A DNA stretch of 64,000 bases from Hericium rajendrae (lineage: Eukaryota > Basidiomycota > Agaricomycetes > Russulales > Hericiaceae). The notes under the pieces are model-generated. The model saw only the letters and a list, made by a program, of their open reading frames with translations. It did not search any database and was not told where the DNA came from. A program made the translations under genes and the position numbers. The stretch is from NCBI GenBank assembly GCA_033439255.1, contig CM065880.1:3038001-3102000 (forward strand), given 5' to 3'. Each line of letters starts with the position of its first letter. The stretch's first letter is position 1. Shown here piece by piece: positions 44,401-56,997 of the stretch.

Positions 44401-45487
44401 AGTTCTGGAAGAGAGCCAAGGAACTCAAGTTCCGCTTCGAGGTCTCAGGAAATGAGACTTACTGGTCGACCATGAACACCATGAAGAGCTACGTCAACAA
44501 CATCCTAGCGCCATACTTTGCCAGCGCTCGAGCCGAACACGGAGATCCTGAAGATCAGCTAGCAATTTGGCAGATTGACGCTTGGAGCGTCCACCGGTCA
44601 GCTGAATTCCGTGAATGGATGAAGTCGACTCACCCTTCAATCCAGCTTGACTACGTCCCCGGTGGCTGCACCGGTCTCTGGCAGCCTTGCGATGTTGGCA
44701 TACAGCGACTCCTCAAGCACGAACTTCGGCGTGCGTCTCGTGCGGACATCGTCGAGGAGGCTCTTCAACACCTAGAGTCCAAATCGGCTGATTTTGACAT
44801 ATCGGCTATTCAGCTTGATAAACGAGTTGGAGTTCTCCGAGACCGGTCTGTGGCATGGATTGTGAAAGCTTTTGAGGTGATCAATCACAAGGACTTTGTT
44901 CAGAAGGTGCGTCAGTCAGTTTTTTCCCTGATTGATCTGATGAGAAATCCTCACAGGCCTTCGAGCACTGCCAGCTCGAGAGCGAGCCCCATATCAATTT
45001 ATCACACTCGAGTCTTACAAGCTCAGCTGCTCTACAAGCATTGAAGAACCTGCCGAAGACAGATCCTAAGCTCTGGACCGAGCTGATGCAACATTCACTC
45101 GATGCGAAGCCACCCGTGCTCGTTGACAAGGATTCGGAACTAACAGAGGGCATAGCGGACGAGTTTGCTGATGATGATCTCGCGATGCCTTCGAGCGTGC
45201 TCCGAGACCATCTGAGCAACTCGGACTGCAATTCACGAGGGTTCGTCAAGGATGAGAAAGGTAACGTTGTCCCTGCATCGATTGCAGAGACCTTGGACGA
45301 CGAAGCCAGCGATTCGAATCACGAATTCGTGCAGGGGAATGAGAACACGGGTGTTGAAAGTGAGGCTGGAGCAGGAGCGCCGGGCGCGCCGGCTGAAGCG
45401 GCAGTTGAGGTCGAACTTGGGCGGGGGCAACGGTCCAGAGTGCGCACAAAGCGGTACGCAGACCCGGTGTTTTGGCTGGAACATTGA
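41431..45487 (+). CDS. Ulp1-type cysteine protease fused to pogo-like DDE transposase (interrupted)
   Basis: Five exons (41431-42507, 42567-43316, 43375-43788, 43848-44906, 44957-45487) keep one frame of 1,277 codons. In the first exon a Ulp1 (C48) core has His in NGNHWIAYLVDF, Asp in AFGDSF, and Gln and Cys in RQTDGYSCAILAFNAI. A charged Lys/Glu linker follows, then a helix-turn-helix (YGATDIVKELQHRD to LRRWF), and then a DDE domain with NTDQTNSPFG, LAIWQIDAWSVHRS and GLWQPCDVGIQR. The C-terminal tail is acidic and ends RYADPVFWLEH. TGA at 42127-42129, just before the protease core, and TGA at 43209-43211, in the linker, interrupt the frame; all introns look functional. The protease may remove SUMO or a related modifier; this role is inferred from the family. 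Confidence 0.82.
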
Positions 45488-45632
45488 GCTCTTAAATACA
45501 ATGCTCGTATCTACTTGGTTTCTGCCCGAAAAACGGCCACTTCGAGATCTACCTCCTTAGGCTCATAGCTCCTAGTGACCTGTGACAAAAGTACGATTAG
45601 GCGTAGCTCACAGGCCCATGTGACCTGTGACC

Positions 45633-45657
45633 TGAGCCTACGACCGTATTGGTACAG
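45633..45657 (-). repeat. Right terminal inverted repeat
   Basis: This is the partner of 41083-41107, preceded by paired GTGACCTGTGAC subterminal units. Confidence 0.92.
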
Positions 45658-45659
45658 TA

Positions 45660-48600
45660 TAGGGCTACGGAACGGGTGGCCGTGAGAATATGAGAAGTCT
45701 GCATAGCGTTGCGGATATAGAACAAGGGACAACAGAGCAGTGCCACTGCACCGATGTCGGCAGATCGGAGTGCGTATTAGGCGTAAACGAGTGGGAGATA
45801 GGAGATCGCCAGGGCTGTGGCACTTCGAATTCGATGGGAACGTGGGACTCCGACACGGACGGGAAGTATTGCGGGTGATGTAAACCACCATAGCGCATTA
45901 CTACGGCTTCAGAGCATCTCATCCGATTACACATTCGAACACCAGGCCCGATATGACACCGATCGTGTACTTGTGTATGATGCTTCCGTAGACGGTAGCC
46001 CTGAGGTTTTTTAGAGCGCACAGCGCACGGCGCCATCCAGAGCCAGAGCGCGACAGCTGCACATTTGACCTTCCCCACTCATGGAACACAAGGTTCTGCG
46101 TGCCTCTTGTGCCCTGCTAGTTGCGTACTTGTGTGAACGTGTGCTGCGATGGGCGGTATCCCGAACGAGCGCTGTGGAGCACTCGGGCGTACCCAATCAT
46201 CGATCGGCGTCCAAGGGGCACGAGGTCTCCGCGTGCATGTAATTTTCCATCTAAGAGCCAAGGACCTGCATCCTTGCACCTGCAGCATGCGACAATCGCC
46301 GGAATGCGGTGCATGGATCCTAGGAGGACATTGTGGTTCCATATCGGCAGATCGCATGGGTTTTGCATAACACTACGAGGTAGAACCTTCGATCGGTCTG
46401 ATGCCATCTGGCGTTGGTTGTATGTGGTTGCCGCAGCGGAGAGCCAAGGAACGGAGCGGCTGGGGATCGCTGATGTCCGATATTACACCAATGGCAATAC
46501 CTTCAGGAACGCTTCTGCCTTCGGGAACTGAAGGGCAGCGAGCTTCTTTTGTCGACGTTGAAAAACAGTAGTTGTACTTGGCCAATTCTGAGAGCTCCGT
46601 TCATGAGCACGAGTGAGCGTGGACTAGTATCTGCGGGTGTGTCACTCGTGAGAAATCGGACATTCGGGTGTTTGACTATTGTGCGCACCAGGTGATGATG
46701 ATCCAAAGATACATCTGGCTCGGGATCACGAGCGATCGCATCTCAGAGCGACGTCAGTTCCTCGAGAGAATTAGAAGGGTTGGTTATGTTACATGGACCC
46801 CGGCTTCTTGCCGTCTTCATCTTTGCCGAGGGGCAGTAGCTGTACTCAGGAGTGGGAATCGTCCTGGCTTATTAAGTCTATCTGCGGATGCGTGACTCGT
46901 AAGAGATAATAATCTGGGTAGTTCAGACGTGCGTACAAGATAATGATGATCCCGTGCCTTATTTAAAGACAGGAAATCCATCGGCAACCTTCGTGTATAG
47001 TGCCCTTGAGCCTGATCTGAACAGCCAGCTCGATTTGGTAGAACCCGTCCGCCTGCCCGAACGCTATTAGTGTTTTTGAATGTCAAAGGTCGACTGGATT
47101 AGATGCGGACACAATCGAGGACTCGAAAAAGCTTATCGGATGCCAGCTACCACGTGGTCCGCGGCGAACCTGCGAAGTGAACGTCATGCCAGGTTACGAC
47201 GCTTCTCGGTGATGAGGGGGTTCCGCATTCGAAGCCTGAGCGAGGGAAGAGTACCAGCACGGAGATGGAGGAAATGAGCATGGGTTCGGTCGTCAGTATA
47301 GGGTTCAAGTCGAAAGTCCCATCACGTACAGTGTTGTGGCCAGACCTCCATGATCACATCCACCATGTTAGACATCAGATGCCCGTCTCTCGGCGAACAT
47401 CCAGCTGTAGAGTCCATGGTATCGTATCAAGCAAGTTCGAATGCGTCGTTCAGGATCAACGAGTCGGGATATCCAATCACCTCCGAGCTCGGACATGTGC
47501 TAAGTTTGCAATGGGCCAATCTCCAGAAGAGGGAAATATACAGTGTCGCGGAGTTCGCCATTTGATTCTTGAGTTCTGAAAACTAGGACGAGACTGAGGG
47601 GTGACGTGAGGGCGTGGTGCTTGCCAAAACCGCTGGCCAGCGCCACTGCGGGACCTGGCTTCGAGTGACCGTGCACTGATTCATCCAACGAAATCGTCCG
47701 TGAGCAGATAAAGGACAGCGTTGCATTGAGTGCAGGGAAGGAAGGCATACTGATGTTAGTGATGGACGAGCCGCAGGTGCGTCGTAATATTTGTGGACCT
47801 ACTAAAGTCCATAATGGCAAACAACGTTAACACGTCTCATCAGCGGCGATCTCGATTCAGTGGCCCAATGTCTTGCTCGACATAATGCATCTCGCTGCCT
47901 CTCATACTTTTCTTGGATACTATCATCGAAATCGCCGAGGCACTTGACGGGGTCTGTAGGTATCGTGCTCGAGCCAAATAACCTCCTATATTCGAAGGTC
48001 GGCCATGAGGATGTTGAACTTTTCACCTTCGCAACCTTCCGCACCTATCTGAGTCTCATGTAACTATCTTCGAGGTCTTTAGGAATGATGGCTAGCGATT
48101 GGAGTTGGTCGGTGAGCAAACCAGAGATCCATTCGCCTGTGCGCCACGTTGAATGCTGTCCTATTCCAAAAGCTCCTGCATCCAGTCCGCGTCGACCCCA
48201 CGCAGAAGAATCAACATCGTTCTGCGTCTGCAAGTTGAAAGGGATCCTGCATCAAGGTGAATGTCAATCTTATCTCGTGCGAAACGCGAAAATTTCTGCT
48301 CACGCTTGGATATCGGGCAATGTTTGTATGTTTCCTGAACAGAGCGTAACAAAAATGGCTTCTGCACAAAACAGGCATGATCTGCGAGGTCGAACAAGAA
48401 AGGCGTCACCGACCGTCGGTCGATCGTCATTTCCAGTCCTCGATTTGCGGCAGCCACGTCAATATGATCCTTACCAACAATCACTCTTCGCTCACCGTCT
48501 AGCGTCGACCATCTCGGGATGGGGCACCCCTGCCAAGTCCACCAGGTTACGCCAAGACTCCGTGATAGAGTTGATCCGAGTTATGGAGGCCCCATAGCCT

Positions 48601-49939
48601 ATTCTCTGTCGAGTTGAACGAACACTCGGTTGGATGCCGTCCAGAATAGCAGCCCTTGAACGTAACCTGTAGCTGTGCGACCGCGACGGAAGACGCGGCT
48701 CTCCATCAGCCCTCTATGGTGTCCAATGACAAATGTTCTGTCAGCCTTCCATGTCAAGGCCAAGTCGGGCATTCTCGAATATTGCCGTCATTTTCTTCCG
48801 CAGAGTCTTTGAGCGTAACCCAACTCTGGTCGATATCTTGGCCATCCATCCCGCATCTTGTATACATTCGTTCCATCCCGCACCTTTGCATCTGAACACT
48901 TTTCCAGAAGCGAGGGAAACAATTAGGACAGCGCGTTCGTTGCCCAAGACATCCGAATAACATCTCGGTCGGCAAGGACGGTCTCGCCATCCAGAGACGA
49001 TGGTGAATTTCTCATCGGCCGCCCGTCAACGACGTCCTTTCGTCTTCGCAGGTAGATCTGTCATCAATGGCGTCTGCCCTATACGTTTAGAAATTCATCT
49101 GATATTCGTAGAGCACTCCGGTACTCATCGGACAAGAGCCTTTATACATCCACAATCCGGCCCGCCAAGGAGTGTCCACGGTTGTTGGCGCCGCGGCCAG
49201 TCTGTTGAACTCTTGTGGCCTACTGCATACGGAGTCGATGAAGTGCGATCGACGAAATATGACGGAAGACTTCTCACCGGTATGGGATCCAAGCAATTCC
49301 AAGAGAATACCCTTCTGCACTGATACGCTTTCCGGCCACTTGAAATTATGCGGATCCATCGGATGCGAATACCTCGAGAGAATTGGGATCATATATTCCT
49401 TGTCGGAATGCGCGAAGCCGGAGGCGAAAATTACCACCGTGGTCTCTCCCGTATGAGCCTCATCGCCCCATCATCGGCATCGGATCTCCAAGGCTATATC
49501 TCTCTGAGATCCTAGCTTTCCAACGCGACTGTCCAAGTCTCGAGGTCCATGCATGGCACGCCGTGAGCCTCCACATCCTCAATGTCACGGTGGTGCTTCG
49601 CTTCCGGGTCGATGGCAACCCGGAAGCGAGTCGAGTTTATCGATGCCGTTCTCACAGCTGTTGTGGTTTCCGAATTTCATTTTGCTGAAACAGGTCTCAG
49701 GACACGGAGCTTGGGCTGGATTTGTCGTGAATTTGTCCAATCAGGGTTCGTAGTGCGATAGATGAGGTCTAGACGTGAGCAAGTCAAACATGATCCAGCG
49801 CTCTTTGCGGCAGGAGGGTGCTGATAAGGGCAACTCGACGGAACGCGCCGACCGCAATAATAGGGTTTTTGTGGTAGCGGTGCATGCTCGTGTCCTGAAA
49901 CCACAGACACCAAGTCACTCAGTCTACCTCCCCCATTCA
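45660..49939. other. Gene-poor stretch right of the transposon
   Basis: No convincing gene. Some minus-strand frames read like decayed Leu-rich or F-box-type protein (near 46503-46706 and 48500-48600), too weak to call. Confidence 0.4.
46565..46955. repeat. Two diverged direct copies of about 140 bp
   Basis: Copy one is at about 46565-46720 and copy two at about 46825-46955. Both run from CAGTAG-TGTACT through TATCTGCGG-TG to GATGATGATCC with scattered changes. On the minus strand both encode DHH-LVRT followed by a Leu/Ser-rich stretch, so this may be an old exon duplication of a dead gene. Confidence 0.4.
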
Positions 49940-49945
49940 TATAAA
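49940..49945 (+). promoter_or_regulatory. TATA box of the small membrane protein gene at 50022
   Basis: TTCATATAAATGTC lies about 80 bases upstream of the start and closely resembles the TATA region of family copy 3. Confidence 0.5.
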
Positions 49946-50021
49946 TGTCATCGTGTGCTTCAGCCAAACCCGCAGAGCGCCCCGTTACAGCAACATGCGT
50001 ATCGTCCGTATTACTACGACC

Positions 50022-50325
50022 ATGGCCAATTCCCCCACCCCCTTTCTCTCCTGTATGATCAAGGAGAGGGCTTATATTCCCAGCTCCGACCCAGGCCTCT
50101 CCGACACCAACCCGTCCTTGACACGGAATACGCTCCGCGACGTCCTCATCGCGGTAGGTGCGCAACAATTCGACGCTCTCTCCAGCCATTTGACGGTTCG
50201 CTGACCCCCCTCCAGCTGGCTTCATCTTCCTGGTCGCTGTGTTCTACACTGTCGATCGCTGGCTCGAGTGGGGCACAGAGCGCCGCTTCGAGAACATGCT
50301 GAAGCGTACACCACTGCTCTCGTAA
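50022..50325 (+). CDS. Small single-span membrane protein (81 aa), possible distant family member
   Basis: Exons 50022-50157 and 50216-50325 are joined by a phase-1 intron of 58 nt (GTGCGC donor, CTGAC branch, CCAG acceptor). The start at 50022 has a strong context (GACCATGG); an in-frame ATG at 49995 would add nine residues. There is no signal peptide: about 40 polar residues precede one span (VLIAVAGFIFLVAVFYTV), then DRWLEWGTERRFENMLKR and a stop. As in the family, the intron is phase 1 and falls inside the span after a short IAV-AGF motif, and the TATA region resembles that of copy 3. Sequence similarity elsewhere is weak, so membership is tentative. Confidence 0.6.
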
Positions 50326-53300
50326 CTCGTCAATCTGGTGCTGACCTTCTTGCATAGATGTTTGCACAACTGCTGCCGCCATTTTCGAGAAGTGCAAAGC
50401 CGCGATACGCCGCAAAAGCCGGGGCCAGCGATATCCGGCGGCACAGGGAAACATTCCCTTAGAGGCTGGTGTCGATCAACCCGTAGAGGAAGACTGACTG
50501 ATCGATGTGTTCAGTATGCGGCTTTTTGACGCTTCTGACCTATTATAGCTGCTGATCTATTCTTAGTCGCGTATAGAGCCCTTCAACATATCCTGACGCC
50601 GATGGGCGGCGCCTTTCACCGCGGCAACCGTGAACACATCATCTAAATTCTATGGTACTGATTTTTCTATACAACCCCCTTTTCGCTCCCCCTGCAGTAT
50701 GAACGTCATGAATTGATACCCTTTACGCTACGACAATACGGCCGCATGTACCTTTCATACCATTGTAGCACTATCGGTATTCTGATTTAGCGACTGCTCA
50801 TAATACCAGAGTTGATACGTCTCCGGTTGGGTATATTATATGGAATCAACATTCCGAATTCGACTGCCCACGATTGACTGGCTATGAACAGAAACAATTG
50901 AGCAGTGCAACGGTTGAGGATGAGTGCCTGCCCACCATCGTATGGCAGGCCGCTGCGTCTACACCGCCCTCCGCGTAGAGCTCCTGCTGGACGGGGGCAC
51001 GCTGATATCACGTTACGCCAGAAATAAAAGGGGGTCATTGTGGTATCCGTTATGTGCCGGCGCAAAGTAGCCCAGTGTCCGGCGCACGTTTCATTTACGC
51101 CCCTGCGTCCTCCAAATCAAAGATGTTACACAGGTCCTGTGGGAAAGTGGTCATTCTGTATGGAATCAAGTATACCATAGTTTGGGAGAATGTATGAGAT
51201 CCCAGCGCTTGCTGTGTCCTTGCGTCGACAGCACCTTTGGGAGGTTTGAAACGGAGAGACATCAAGCAGTGTGAAAATGTCGCAGTCATCCCGAACGTCG
51301 AGGGTTCGAGCTCTCAGCAAAGTATACATGCCCTAGAAGTATGGTACGTGGTCTCATTGCAGCCGCAGACTCTTCTTGGGTTGCATATTGCGGGTGAATC
51401 TACTGCTCGACCGCCTCCAACGTGGACATAGCAATACCGAATGAGAAACTACGAGGGGTGACCTCAAAATATGGCCATCACTGGATTTTTTCGATCGAGC
51501 GCAAAGGGCTTGCATCCGCAGTGGGAAACCCCACCAGATATAGGAAGCGGAGCGGTATTCTGACAACATGGAAAGTAGGAATAATCCGAGATCGCCGCAT
51601 ATTCAGCGCCCAGGTTGTTGCGGGAGTTGCCAATTGACAGCCAGCGGCGATGGATGCAGTGCACCTAGCATAAGCTCAGTATGTGCAGATGATAGTTATG
51701 CCGAGGTACGCGGGAGGTCAACAGATGGGGTGATACAGGATCTTGGGGGACTCACATATGGGCTAGACCCAAAGAGCAGAAAGGAAAGGATCTACACCAT
51801 TGCGAGCCTCACGCTGCTCCCACGCTGCCAGTAAGATCGTATCGATAGCCACAAGGGCAGATAACCCTGGAAAGCTTAAGTAGTTAGCGCCGCACAGCTA
51901 GGCCACTCCGAGAATCGCGAACTGGAGGTGTGAGAGCATATCTAGTGCACATGTAACGAGTCTGACAAAGAAGGATCGTACGACGTACTGCCTTCAGGGA
52001 CAGAGCACAGCGTCATTCGCTCGAACAAGTCAGTCTCGGGAGACTGTGTTCCCAAGGCATTCTTCGAGTATCCAGACAGTGTGATATCGTGAAAGTTCGC
52101 TTTCTTGTTATACGTTTAACCCAGGTTCGGTGTTGAACGGAAGATCGACGAGAAGTGATCACTGTATCGATTCGAAACACCTCTTGTGATCGTGAAGAGC
52201 GCAACGTCTGCAGAAAACGTACATAGTAAATCGAGTATTTGCCGTCGAGGGTGTCAGTGAACTCGTGACTCGTAAAGGGCAGTGGCGCGCCTGCCTGCGA
52301 CGAGAATAGAACAAGCCAAAATGTAAAGTAGACTTTAAGCATTTGACGCGACGTCGTCGAGCTTGAAGCTTAACTGACATGCATCCATTTGGAGGCACTT
52401 GCTTGATTGCTTCGGAGTCCAACGCAGGAAGCATTCCAAAGGCAGGCGTCGGATGCGAGATAGTGGTAGCGCAAGGGTGGATGGGGTAGACCATAGACAG
52501 AAGAAGTCGGAAAGTACCCTTGAGAACGTCAATATTGTCGAGACTGCTGAGGATCCGTAATGCGCACCTTAACTTGTACTCTCCACATTATTAGAATCTT
52601 CCTACCACGCGGCGTACACCTCTCTCCAAATCAATCCACGAAAGGAACGTATTTGCAACCGCTCAGGTCCTCAGGAGTTATATCCGCGGAATCAATAGGT
52701 AATATGGGATCAAAACCTTCACGGAGTTGTTGTTGCGCAGCAACGGACGATGCGCTGCCCCGATGCCCAAGCTCAAGGCTAGCGAAACACCGATAGTTCC
52801 GCTGGACCTGGCTGAATGCATCGTATTCAAATGTCGCTCTGAAGGAAATGGACTGGATTTGAAAGAGTTTGCTGGAGAGGCTGTGGCCTAGAGGATGAAG
52901 AGCGGGAGCAGGCGGGAGCGAACCGGGATCGATATCAGATTAGCCGGCAGTGCGGTAGTACTAGGTGGCGTCGACGAGGGCGGACGACAAACTTGAACCT
53001 GCTCTCCACAATATTGTAAGTATGTCTCCAACCGATGCCCATCGGAAGAGACGATACACTTCTTCTGACATCTTTGTTTCAGAGATCATGTTCTGCTCAG
53101 TAGTCCGAGTGAAAAGCATTGGTGATCACCGAGCTGGCGAGACGCCTGGCCGACACCATCGCAATCGGTGAGCAGGTGCAGCCTGCGAGGCTCGCCACCG
53201 GATGCCACCATAACCTGAATCCTTCAGCATGGAGTCTCCAAGTTGAGCGGGATGGTGGGACATTGGCGATCGGGGGTCATCATACAAGTCGAAACGAGTC

Positions 53301-55441
53301 TCGGTGCGTCCTTGCATTCGTCCGATGCCTCCGAGCGTACTGACTTCCAATGCCCCAAGGATCAGGTCTTTGTTATGGAAGAATCCCGTTCTCCGAAGTT
53401 TCTCTGTCCCATTTGAGGGGCGAGCCGGCATTCTGTCAGGAGATCGCTATTACTCCGCTCGCAAAGCCCTGGTCATCGGTGGGTATGGATCCGCCTTGGA
53501 ACCTTCGATCGACCTAAACTAGGTCTCTTTTCACCCCGATTTGAAAAGAATTTGGATGCCATGAGCCGGGACATGGCTCAGAAAAGACTCTTGCAAGCGT
53601 GGTGCCTCATAGGCTTCAAAGAATTAGAATTATTATCGATCTTGTCTGTCGCGTTGAATGGTGCTGGCCTCAGATGGAAATCGATCTGACCAATTTCTTC
53701 AGGACACACTGATCCAGTTATCTTGGAAGTAGCTGTTTCTCAAGGTCCCCGGAATCATCGTAGCCTAAGGATCCTTGAACATGTTGGCTCGGTATGCAGC
53801 TAGATGCCTAGCCGCGCTTCATTCGTCCTCTTCGTGACGAAGGTCCAAAGGATGGTGTAGTTAGATCCCGGCGAGGTCCAAGCGAGGTTAGCATACCTCA
53901 CTTTTACATCCGATTCGAATGGTGGCTCACCGTAGTAGGGGAAAGAACACCACATCTGCAACAGATCGCGTATCAATTCGGCTGCTATTTCTTGACACCG
54001 CATTGAAAGCATCTCAAAGAAAAAATGTCGATTTGCCTTCTCGACAATAGTGGCGGCCGGCCAATTAGTGAAGCAGAGCGCCATTTGTCGAGACCAGTGC
54101 TGGATGCCCGCCCGCCGACAGCGTCGATAAATTCGGGGTGTCTTTACGGAAGATCAGCTTCCCGCCCTTTCCTACGTAGGATGGCGGAACTCACCGGACG
54201 CTGGATCGCCCTCTACAACGGGCAATATCTGCTAATCGCCCATGTCGCTCTCTGCATACGCCTGGTCGTCCTTCCAGGTCATCCACCGTGTCCCGACCTC
54301 GACGTTTGTCTGATATGCAAGTTCCATCCTATGCCTTGGTGATATGGTGGCGAATCGTCGTGGACGAAGGTAGTGGAAGGATATTCAATTCGTCCATGTA
54401 ACTTGCCCTGATATATGGGGTGCTCTGTAAAGCGACGCCTGTGCCGGTACTAAATCCATGATTGTCATCGACGGGTTTCCTTCTACTTGGCCACGACGGT
54501 GTAACGGCTGTCGAGTCCTGACGTGGGCGAAAAGACACGGTAGGACCATGGTACGGCGAAGCCAAGTAGCTGCTCGGTCGATGAAGCGGCAGTACGGTTT
54601 GAGCGCCAGTACTTGCACCCCACGGCCAGCGCTCGACTCATTCTTACCTATCAGTTCTTGACTCGTCGAACTTCGTCGTTCTCTAAGACCCACAGCGATG
54701 GTGGCTTGTACTTTTCGCACTCCAGATCGACTGCAAATTTGCAGACCAGAACACACAGAAAATGCCAGGTTTCGTCGTCACACCGTGGTCCAAATAAAAA
54801 TTTACAGATTTATGCCTTTAGCTCACGGACAGTGCGACGGTCCATTTACCAAGACGAGCAACGTAGTAGAAGCCGTATCAGAATTCGGGTGAGTCCATTC
54901 CATCTATTTGTACCACGGTAAACTGACAAAGCACAATAAACTCGATCATCGATTAATGCATGACGAACGGACTCTCAACGGCTGCCGGAAGATGTTTTCG
55001 GGGATCGTTACAGATAACCTTCAGGACTCGTCCGCGCTGTTGGTGCGACAACGGCACATCTGCGACCTGGCGTGCATCAGAACGCCGAATAATCTCACGG
55101 CGCTACAGCACCGTCGATCGACAAGCTCATGTCCACGCTGGCAGGAGCACCGGATGCGTGTTATGGACTCATCGACGTTGACAGATGCTGACTGCTCCGA
55201 CGATACATCGTGTCTCGCATGTCCAGAGGTTACCACGGCGGCGGGAGGGGGATGGGGGAAACGTGGGCTTGAGATTCCTAAGAATGCCTTCAGATGCGCG
55301 GCCGCGGGGCATGCCTCGCCCCCTTACAGTTGCTTGACGGCGAGCGGTCGTGTCTGCGATGCGTGCGCGACATCTGGCTTCCCGGAGGAGGATGGACGAG
55401 ACTGTCACGGAAAGCGTCAGTGATATCCAACATCCACGAGC
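50326..55441. other. Gene-poor stretch
   Basis: Overlapping short frames only. A minus frame at 52013-52342 begins with a signal-peptide-like segment (FWLVLFSSQAGAP) but has no membrane span or convincing continuation. Confidence 0.4.
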
Positions 55442-55609
55442 GAGCTACTCGCACACCGTCGCAGTGCCGTCACCAACAATCTGCCCAGCGTAGTCGTGCA
55501 TTATCGCGGCGGCGGCTTCGTCGCATCCTTGACGCGTCCCGTGCCGCCGGCAACAGAAGAGCAGATGCGGAGGATTATATTGTTCTTGATATGTGGGAGC
55601 GAACACTAG
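55442..55609 (+). pseudogene. Truncated tail of a family gene (relative of copy 3)
   Basis: A 55-codon open stretch has VVVHYRGGGFVASLTRPVPP, matching AVVYNHGRGFIASMTRPTPS of copy 3 at both protein and DNA level (around 37350-37460). The match fades upstream of HRRSAV, and no signal peptide or membrane-span exon is found, so the 5' part is lost. It lies on the + strand like copies 1-4, although it sits on the right side of the array. Confidence 0.65.
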
Positions 55610-56997
55610 CATACGACCGGCGCAGGTGCTGTCGACCCGTGGTCAGTACTCCCATTCTGAGTCAGGTCACATTTAAATGCTTACCTCTCTCAAGTTGAGA
55701 GGACCTGCCGCTGCTGCGGGCGACATAGTATCCGGTTCCTGTCATTTCTTTGACTCTCGCTTTTCTTGCTGCCCTGCCCAGAAGTCGATGTCATCTTGTT
55801 ACCGCCGTCCTCTGTGCTCATATTATTGGCCCTCCTCATCCGACTAGATCTTCATCCGGACATGTAACGTCTACATTGAAGCCTCCCTCATGTATTTCAC
55901 CTTCAACCAGCCGTCCTGTCAGGAGCGAGATCCGTTCATTACTGTTCGCCCCGTAGGGTGGGGCCAGGACAATCTTCGAATGATTGGTCTATTTTGTAGG
56001 CGCTCGAGCCAGACGGATTGTGCTGTGGTCGAAGTAATGAACTTTACCAATGCGTCATTGTGAGCCAGAGAGGTAAGGTGCGGATGTTTCTTTTCGGTGG
56101 GTAAGTAGAATACACTCAGATACGAGTCTACGATGAGGACCAGTATTTGAAGGCATGCGGTGATGGTCAAAAGACGAGGGGCTTACATACGCGAAGCAAA
56201 GCTAGATCCTTATCCGGGCACGCCTGCCGCGTGGCAGGTCACGACCACTGTGGAATACCACCTTGCGGCGAGACTGAAGAGCTGTGTTACAGTCAAAGGC
56301 AAACACGCGCAGTCCGAGATTCCGAGACTCCGAGGGGTTCTTTGCACTCTCTTTGCCCCATGCACACGACCTGCTTCGAGCCGGACCGACCATGCGCGGG
56401 CAGGCGCCCACTGTCGCTATCACGGATCGATCCTCTTGTGCGGGAGATCCGTCGACGGAAAGAGGAGACAATTTCCCCGTCGCTGCGCACGGGCCGCAAC
56501 TCATGGGGAACCAGGATAAGAGAGTTTTTAGGCTTTGTGGCGCGTCATGATTCGATGCAGGAGATAGCCGAAGTGAGTTTGATAGGCGCATTCATTCATT
56601 CGAGTTCTTTGTATGGTGACAAGGGAATAGTGGTTAGTGGACGTGAATACGGAGGGCAGATCGGGAGTGTGGAAGGCGGTAGAGATGGATGGTAAGCATT
56701 GTTAGGATGGTAATGAAATAGTATTGGATGGAAAGCAATACAGAGCGAGACGGAACACAGCATGACAGAGCAACAAGCTAACAGTTGAGAAAACAAGTCG
56801 AGGGTATAAAGAAGAATAGAAAGTGTTGATAGACATGAAGGCGAAGAATGCCGATGAGGAAGACGGAACGCAGTTGGGAACGATCTGCAGAGAAAGAAGG
56901 AGGTTCAGGCTTCGGTCCCGATGACGCCACAAATAGCAGCGCGACTCACAAAACTGTCTCGCAACGCAGGTGCCCGGTCCTCTTCCCTGCCGGCTCA
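55610..56997. other. No recognisable gene
   Basis: Short overlapping frames only. The 3' flank of copy 5 (minus strand) lies at the right end. Confidence 0.45.

Larger units (their letters stand above)
41083..45657 (+). mobile_element. TA-flanked DNA transposon with Ulp1-DDE gene
   Basis: This 4,575-bp element is bounded by 25-bp perfect terminal inverted repeats (41083-41107 and 45633-45657, outer sequence CTGTACCAATACGG) and by TA on both sides (41081-41082, 45658-45659), the target duplication of the Tc1/mariner-pogo superfamily. Subterminal copies of TAGGCTC and GTGACCTGTGAC occur several times inside both ends, as transposase-binding arrays often do. One large + strand gene fills the interior. 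Perfect ends imply fairly recent insertion, but two in-frame stops make this copy non-autonomous. Confidence 0.88.

Noticed and set aside
48500-48600. F-box-type remnant (ESWRNLVDLAGVPHP) on the minus strand
   Set aside because: Only one short match, with no F-box start and no coherent continuation; not enough to call.
52013-52342. Additional family member suggested by a signal-peptide-like start
   Set aside because: No membrane span follows, and the GTACGT after the first 41 codons has no matching acceptor in frame.
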